In this document: positions 59,478 to 64,000 of the stretch, piece after piece | Numbering within the stretch: position 1 is the stretch's first letter | Layout: each line of letters opens with the position of its first letter | DNA from: Lucifuga dentata | Taxonomy: Eukaryota; Chordata; Actinopteri; Ophidiiformes; Bythitidae | Length of the DNA stretch: 64,000 nt | Assembly: GCA_014773175.1 (NCBI GenBank) | Contig: VXCM01000908.1 | Location: 502,014 to 566,013, forward strand | Direction of reading: 5' to 3' | The notes under the pieces: model-generated | What the model saw: the letters and a program-made list of their open reading frames with translations, nothing else | What the model was told of the DNA's origin: nothing | Database searches by the model: none | Position numbers and translations under genes: made by a program

Positions 59478-59951
59478 AAAGCATGCCCATCTTCTCCATA
59501 GCGAATATAGCGAATAGTTGTCCTGCCTGATGAGACTACAGTGGTCATGCTTGATTAGAGTCTGTGCCACGTTGTGCTGAGTGTGAGTGGGGTTGGTCAG
59601 TGGTGGACAGGGAGGAAGAGAGGAGTTAGCAAACAGCTAATAAATAAAGACTGATAGTGGAAACAGAGCAACAAAGAGTGTGAACACAAAGGGATTTGAT
59701 GGGGCTGAGCAGGAATGTGCCGGCAGGTAGCACAGAGGCCCAGGAAGCAAGGCGACATGGGAAAACATGGAAGGAGAACAATGGCAGTGGTGTGTGTGTG
59801 TATACAGTATGTAGTGGTTGGGTGGGTNGATGGGGTAGAGCCCAGGGGGGAGATCGGCTTACCCACTACCACTTACCTGCTCATACAACACTCACGTGAG
59901 CAGACCTCAAAGGGAGACACATCAATGCCTGCTATTCTTATCAGCATTGAA

Positions 59952-59966
59952 GTGTGTGTGTGTGTG

Positions 59967-60015
<49 letters not shown>
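59952..60015. repeat. Compound (TG)n(AG)n microsatellite
   Basis: About eight TG units, then about 22 AG units. Confidence 0.95.
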
Positions 60016-60018
<3 letters not shown>

Positions 60019-60019
60019 G

Positions 60020-62067
60020 CATGAGTTGTTGATTAATTGATGCAAAGATAAGGGGAAAAGGAAGTCCATCAGATCTTATAAAACAGTATAAAACAAGCTA
60101 GTTTTGAAGCACCTGTGAAGTTTCTACTAACTCAGTAAAAGTTGGAAAATCTAATTTCCTTCAAAAGATCAGCTATGAAAAAGTTTTTAATTACACAAAC
60201 TGGAAAACTGGGTTAGCACATTTTCTGGCACTGATTCAGAGAAAAATCATGTACAGATATGCTGTAGAGATCTTCATTACACCCTAAACATCTCATCGAG
60301 ACATGCAGGTAATGACGATCATGAACAAACCTTAATGGTTCATATAATACGAGTCTGCAAAATCCCCCCGAGCAAAAAACGTTGGTCTCTGCACATTAAG
60401 GGGAGGTTGGGGAGGCGTTTAGGGAATCAACACAATAGGGAATTTCTCTGAAAAGCAAGGGGGATTTTGCTGGTGAACACAATGGCAACAGAAAGCTATC
60501 ATGTTTCTAATATTTCCACGATCTCAAATTTACAGCAGAATTGATGTGGATTTTCTATACAAGGAAGGTTTGTATCGTGAAATTCCCCAAATTTTGTTTG
60601 AGTAAATGCTCTGACTCCTGTATGATGAGGTATGATATCATGGATATGTATCTATGTGTGTGTGTGCTGGGTGGCAAGGAGAGAGAAAGATGTGTGCCAA
60701 ACGTGGCAGATGTTTGAGCGTAACCCGAGATGACGCAGCTTTTCTCCCAAGCGACAGAAGACACGGACCACAGTGACAAAACAAGTGACCCACAGTAGCC
60801 GGGGAACATGGAGTGTGTCTCTGTGTGTGTTTTCATACATGTGCATATGTTATGTGTGCTGCATACATGTGCAACATATGATAGTGAACAGGACAGATGC
60901 CTGACACAGAGATAACCATTTGTCAGGGATTCCCACGCTAAATCTGCGAGGATGATGGACGACAGCTTTAGTGTTGGCTGACCTCTGCGCTTCTCTAAGC
61001 TCATCAAATCTTACAAATGAATAAGCAACACACCGGTCTCCCCACGAGCATGCATAAAATGTCAGGAATTTGAAAATGATGGTGGTTGATGATGCAGATA
61101 ATGTAGAGTGTGGAGAGAAAAGTCAACTTTAAACATCTTGAGTAACAGCGATGGTAGGTGGTCTACATTCATAGCATTGTATCTATAACCACAACAATGC
61201 TGATTCATGTTATTCCTGCACAGCGACTGGGTGCAAAAGCTTCTGCATCTCCTGTTTCTCTGTTTCTTTGTGTGTGTTTCTGCACACATCAACACGTGCC
61301 TGTGTTTGTGTGTCCTGCAGGCGGAGGTCACGTTGCAAACAGGAAGGTGATGATGAAACCTTTATTTTCTCAACAGTTACTGAGAAAGCAAATAATTTGC
61401 CCATTGAGCTTATTTGCTTTGAGGAGACAACGGAGACAGTAAAAGAGACTAAATATTCAAAAACCCTGAAAAATGAGAAACAGAATGTCATTTTTCAAGA
61501 AGTTAAACCATTCTTGACGTGATCTAAAATCTTTCCCTAAACCTAAACATATATCCAGCAATCACCAGACTGAAGGCTATGTAGCATGCACAAGGTATTA
61601 CAGAGATATTATTTAGTAAAATTCAAACATATCTTTACAGCAGCATCCACTCTGAGCGTTATCACTTTGTATAGAGCTGATAGGAACAACAGCGACAGAG
61701 AACTTTGATATGACTTCAGTTCAAAATGATAAGAACACACAGCCAAAACATCTGAAATTGTTTCGCAGCTCATCAGGTATTTTCACAGGTGAGTAACATG
61801 TATCTGTACATTCTATTTCTGACCTTCAGTTTGATAGTTGGTGTAAAAGCTGATATCTGGTTTAAACCCCTGTGCTGTGGGATAAACCCGTGGGACCAGC
61901 TTAAAGTCTCCCTTTGCTCACAGCAAAGTGGGTGTGACATGCCCCTTATTTGCCCTCTTTGGCCCAGCTGGAGTGTGTAATCTCTCTCCTCTCTCCATTC
62001 CTTCTCCTTTCTTACCCACAGACTCCCCCACCCAAGGGACAAATGTGAAAAAGCAATGTCCTTTAAA

Positions 62068-62070
<3 letters not shown>
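60020..62070. other. Intergenic, no gene recognised
   Basis: A plus-strand frame, 61313-61522, follows a CCTGCAG acceptor and is complex in composition, but no family is recognised. The rest shows no coding signal. Confidence 0.4.

Positions 62071-62071
<1 letters not shown>

Positions 62072-62118
<47 letters not shown>
62072..62118. repeat. (TG)n microsatellite
   Basis: About 23 TG units. Confidence 0.95.
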
Positions 62119-62120
<2 letters not shown>

Positions 62121-62323
62121 ATAGGTCACTTCACGCCTCCACTGATTCACCCTAATGTCACACTCAAGCAGATACTCTTGACACCATCATTGCACCACAC
62201 ATTTTGGATTTGCCATGCATGCACACATGGGGCATGCACACACGCACACACATCACAGTATTGGTGTGTTTCATGGTAAGGGCTTGTTGAGCACTGCATT
62301 CAGGTCAAGTGAAACTGTATCAT

Positions 62324-62357
62324 CACACCTGAGTGTTCTCCGTACTGCTCAGGTGTG
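62324..62357. repeat. Inverted repeat carrying paired E-boxes
   Basis: CACACCTGAG at 62324-62333 and its exact complement CTCAGGTGTG at 62348-62357, 14 bases apart. Each arm contains an E-box, CACCTG or CAGGTG. Confidence 0.85.
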
Positions 62358-62359
62358 GT

Positions 62360-63846
62360 GTGTGTCAAGTTTCTATCACGTTGAATAAACACACGGACAT
62401 GAACACGCATTCCAATGTTGTTTTATTACACGGCCCAGCGCTCACACTCAGTGGTGTGGATAAACTCTCTGTGGGCCGGGGCTAAAATGAAAGAGGGATA
62501 TCTCCATGTACGAGTTGGAGTTAAAATTTTTTGGGTTGGTTGAGCAGCACGAGATTTGAGCAGGATGAAAAGGTATTCTGGCTGATCAGAAGAGAAGCTT
62601 ACTACGTCTTTATTTGTTTCTTTGTAATTTCTTTGCTTCCCACCACCAGCTCCTGTTGCACGCTAGGCCATTCAAGGAGCTGAGATCTCTGTCTCTTCAG
62701 TGGCTCTCCTAAGGATTTCTTTTTCCTATTTTTTTTCTTAGGCTGGGCCATGAACCATTGATATATGGTCCTGTGTAGAACACTGGAGACATTAATACAA
62801 ATAGATAACTTTGTTCAGGACACAGAGGAAGGTCCATAGTACACTATAAAAGAAAAGAAAAAAATATATATAAACTCGAGAGTAGTCTCATAATGTAATA
62901 ATGGTTTTAAACAAAATGACACTTCAATTATACTACAATTAAGGCAATAACTTGATTTTTCTAATGTCATGTAAACACCACAAGTCGACTGAAATCAGCA
63001 CAAAGGAATCATGTACATTTACATTTAGCAAACGATGGAATCCTGTTACTTCTGTCCATATAGAGACTTACTCGTATTTTTTTATTTTTTTGCCTTAATA
63101 GTGAGCATCGTCTGCAAATAAATTACTGATGACAGCATACACTACATTTACATGCACTCTGTACTTTTTTTTTTTTTTTTTTTTAATCTGTACTGCAATT
63201 AAAGCACATGGACAGAATGAACTGGATTCAGCAGTTCACAGAACATGGTTAATTAAAGTACAGAGTCTGGCAGGTGAGCAAATGTACAAGGAGGTGGCTT
63301 ACTCCATGTTCATGCCTAAATAAATTAATTTCCAGCTGCACAATCTACAGTAGGTCTGTTGTTGGAGTGAGCTTACATCGATTTATGCCAGTTTCAATCT
63401 AATCATGGAGTTTATATGACTTTTGAAAAAATCTATATACTGCCTTATTTGGAGAACAATCAAAGTGCACGTAAGCGTCCTGACAGGCCCTCCTATTCTC
63501 CTCTGTGCTGTTGGAAGGGACTCTCTCTGTTTCCTAACCTTTCAAGAGTGTATCTGTGTGTACGTGACCTATAAATGGCCTTATAGCTTTCTCCACTGGC
63601 AGCTGCAGTCAGCAGGTGTACTTTGTAAGACCTAATCCTCTCAAACCGCTTTGGGAACTGGCCTGATATTTACTGTTCTCCCTTTTTCTCTTCACCGACA
63701 CTCTGACGTCAGCGCTGCAGAGATAGCGAGGAGTGTTTCTGGGACAGAAGTGTATATTTCACGGCAATTCATTCTGGGGACAGATTTTATGGCCTGTAGC
63801 TGTTTCACTAACAGAAGATTAACGATAACGCTTCCCCCCCTTGTGT

Positions 63847-63848
<2 letters not shown>
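62360..63848. other. Intergenic, no gene recognised
   Basis: AT-rich, with a T run near 63166-63184. No coding signal. Confidence 0.5.

Positions 63849-63881
<33 letters not shown>
63849..63881. repeat. (AC)n microsatellite
   Basis: About 16 AC units, followed by a pyrimidine-rich stretch to the end of the window. Confidence 0.95.
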
Positions 63882-63883
<2 letters not shown>

Positions 63884-64000
63884 CCTCTTCTTCTCAGCTC
63901 TCTCCACCTAACTTTCCACATTGTGTTTTTTTTTTCTCTGACTCATCTCCCTTGTTCTTCTTTATTCCCTCTGCTCCATCTCGTTTGCTCCCCTCCTCCA

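Overview
The window looks like nuclear DNA from a ray-finned (teleost) fish. It is AT-rich, intron-bearing and crowded with CA/TG and GA microsatellites. Both complete genes carry vertebrate-type coding sequence, and several interspersed repeats have the form of familiar fish repeats. The species cannot be told from the sequence.

Two complete protein-coding genes are supported, and they converge tail to tail. ap2s1 (plus strand, coding 27516-31219, five coding exons, 142 aa) encodes the sigma-2 small subunit of the AP-2 clathrin adaptor. rab4b (minus strand, coding 46144-36107, seven coding exons, 213 aa) encodes the Rab4B small GTPase of early and recycling endosomes. Every exon-intron junction was followed by hand: all introns are GT-AG, both reading frames stay open, and both lengths match the vertebrate proteins. 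The products act at successive steps of membrane traffic: AP-2 loads cargo into endocytic vesicles, and Rab4 returns cargo from early endosomes to the surface. That may be chance, because the genes have separate promoters. The ap2s1 promoter holds a ZNF143-type motif and ETS and CCAAT sites; the rab4b 5' end is CpG-rich.

Layout. 1-27200 is gene-poor; it carries transposon remnants, microsatellites and several stretches that resemble conserved regulatory DNA. 27200-32700 is ap2s1. About 33990-46330 is rab4b with its likely 3' UTR and promoter; intron 1 (5.5 kb) holds a Tc1-like element. 46330-64000 is again gene-poor, with a solo LTR bounded by a 5-bp target duplication, a member of a long-inverted-repeat MITE family, microsatellites and regulatory-looking sequence. 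A few exon-like pieces in the deserts (for example 4656-4744) could belong to a large unrecognised gene, but none could be tied to a known protein.

The assembly has fifteen single-N positions. Five sit exactly between two copies of the same 63-97 bp sequence, the signature of contigs joined without merging their overlap. Those tandem duplications are probably not real. The remaining Ns lie in homopolymer, low-complexity or other repetitive tracts.

I did not find a new biological system. The most informative observations are the ap2s1-rab4b convergence, the nested and dispersed transposon families, the three half-site DR1 cluster at 58428-58447, and the N-join artefacts.
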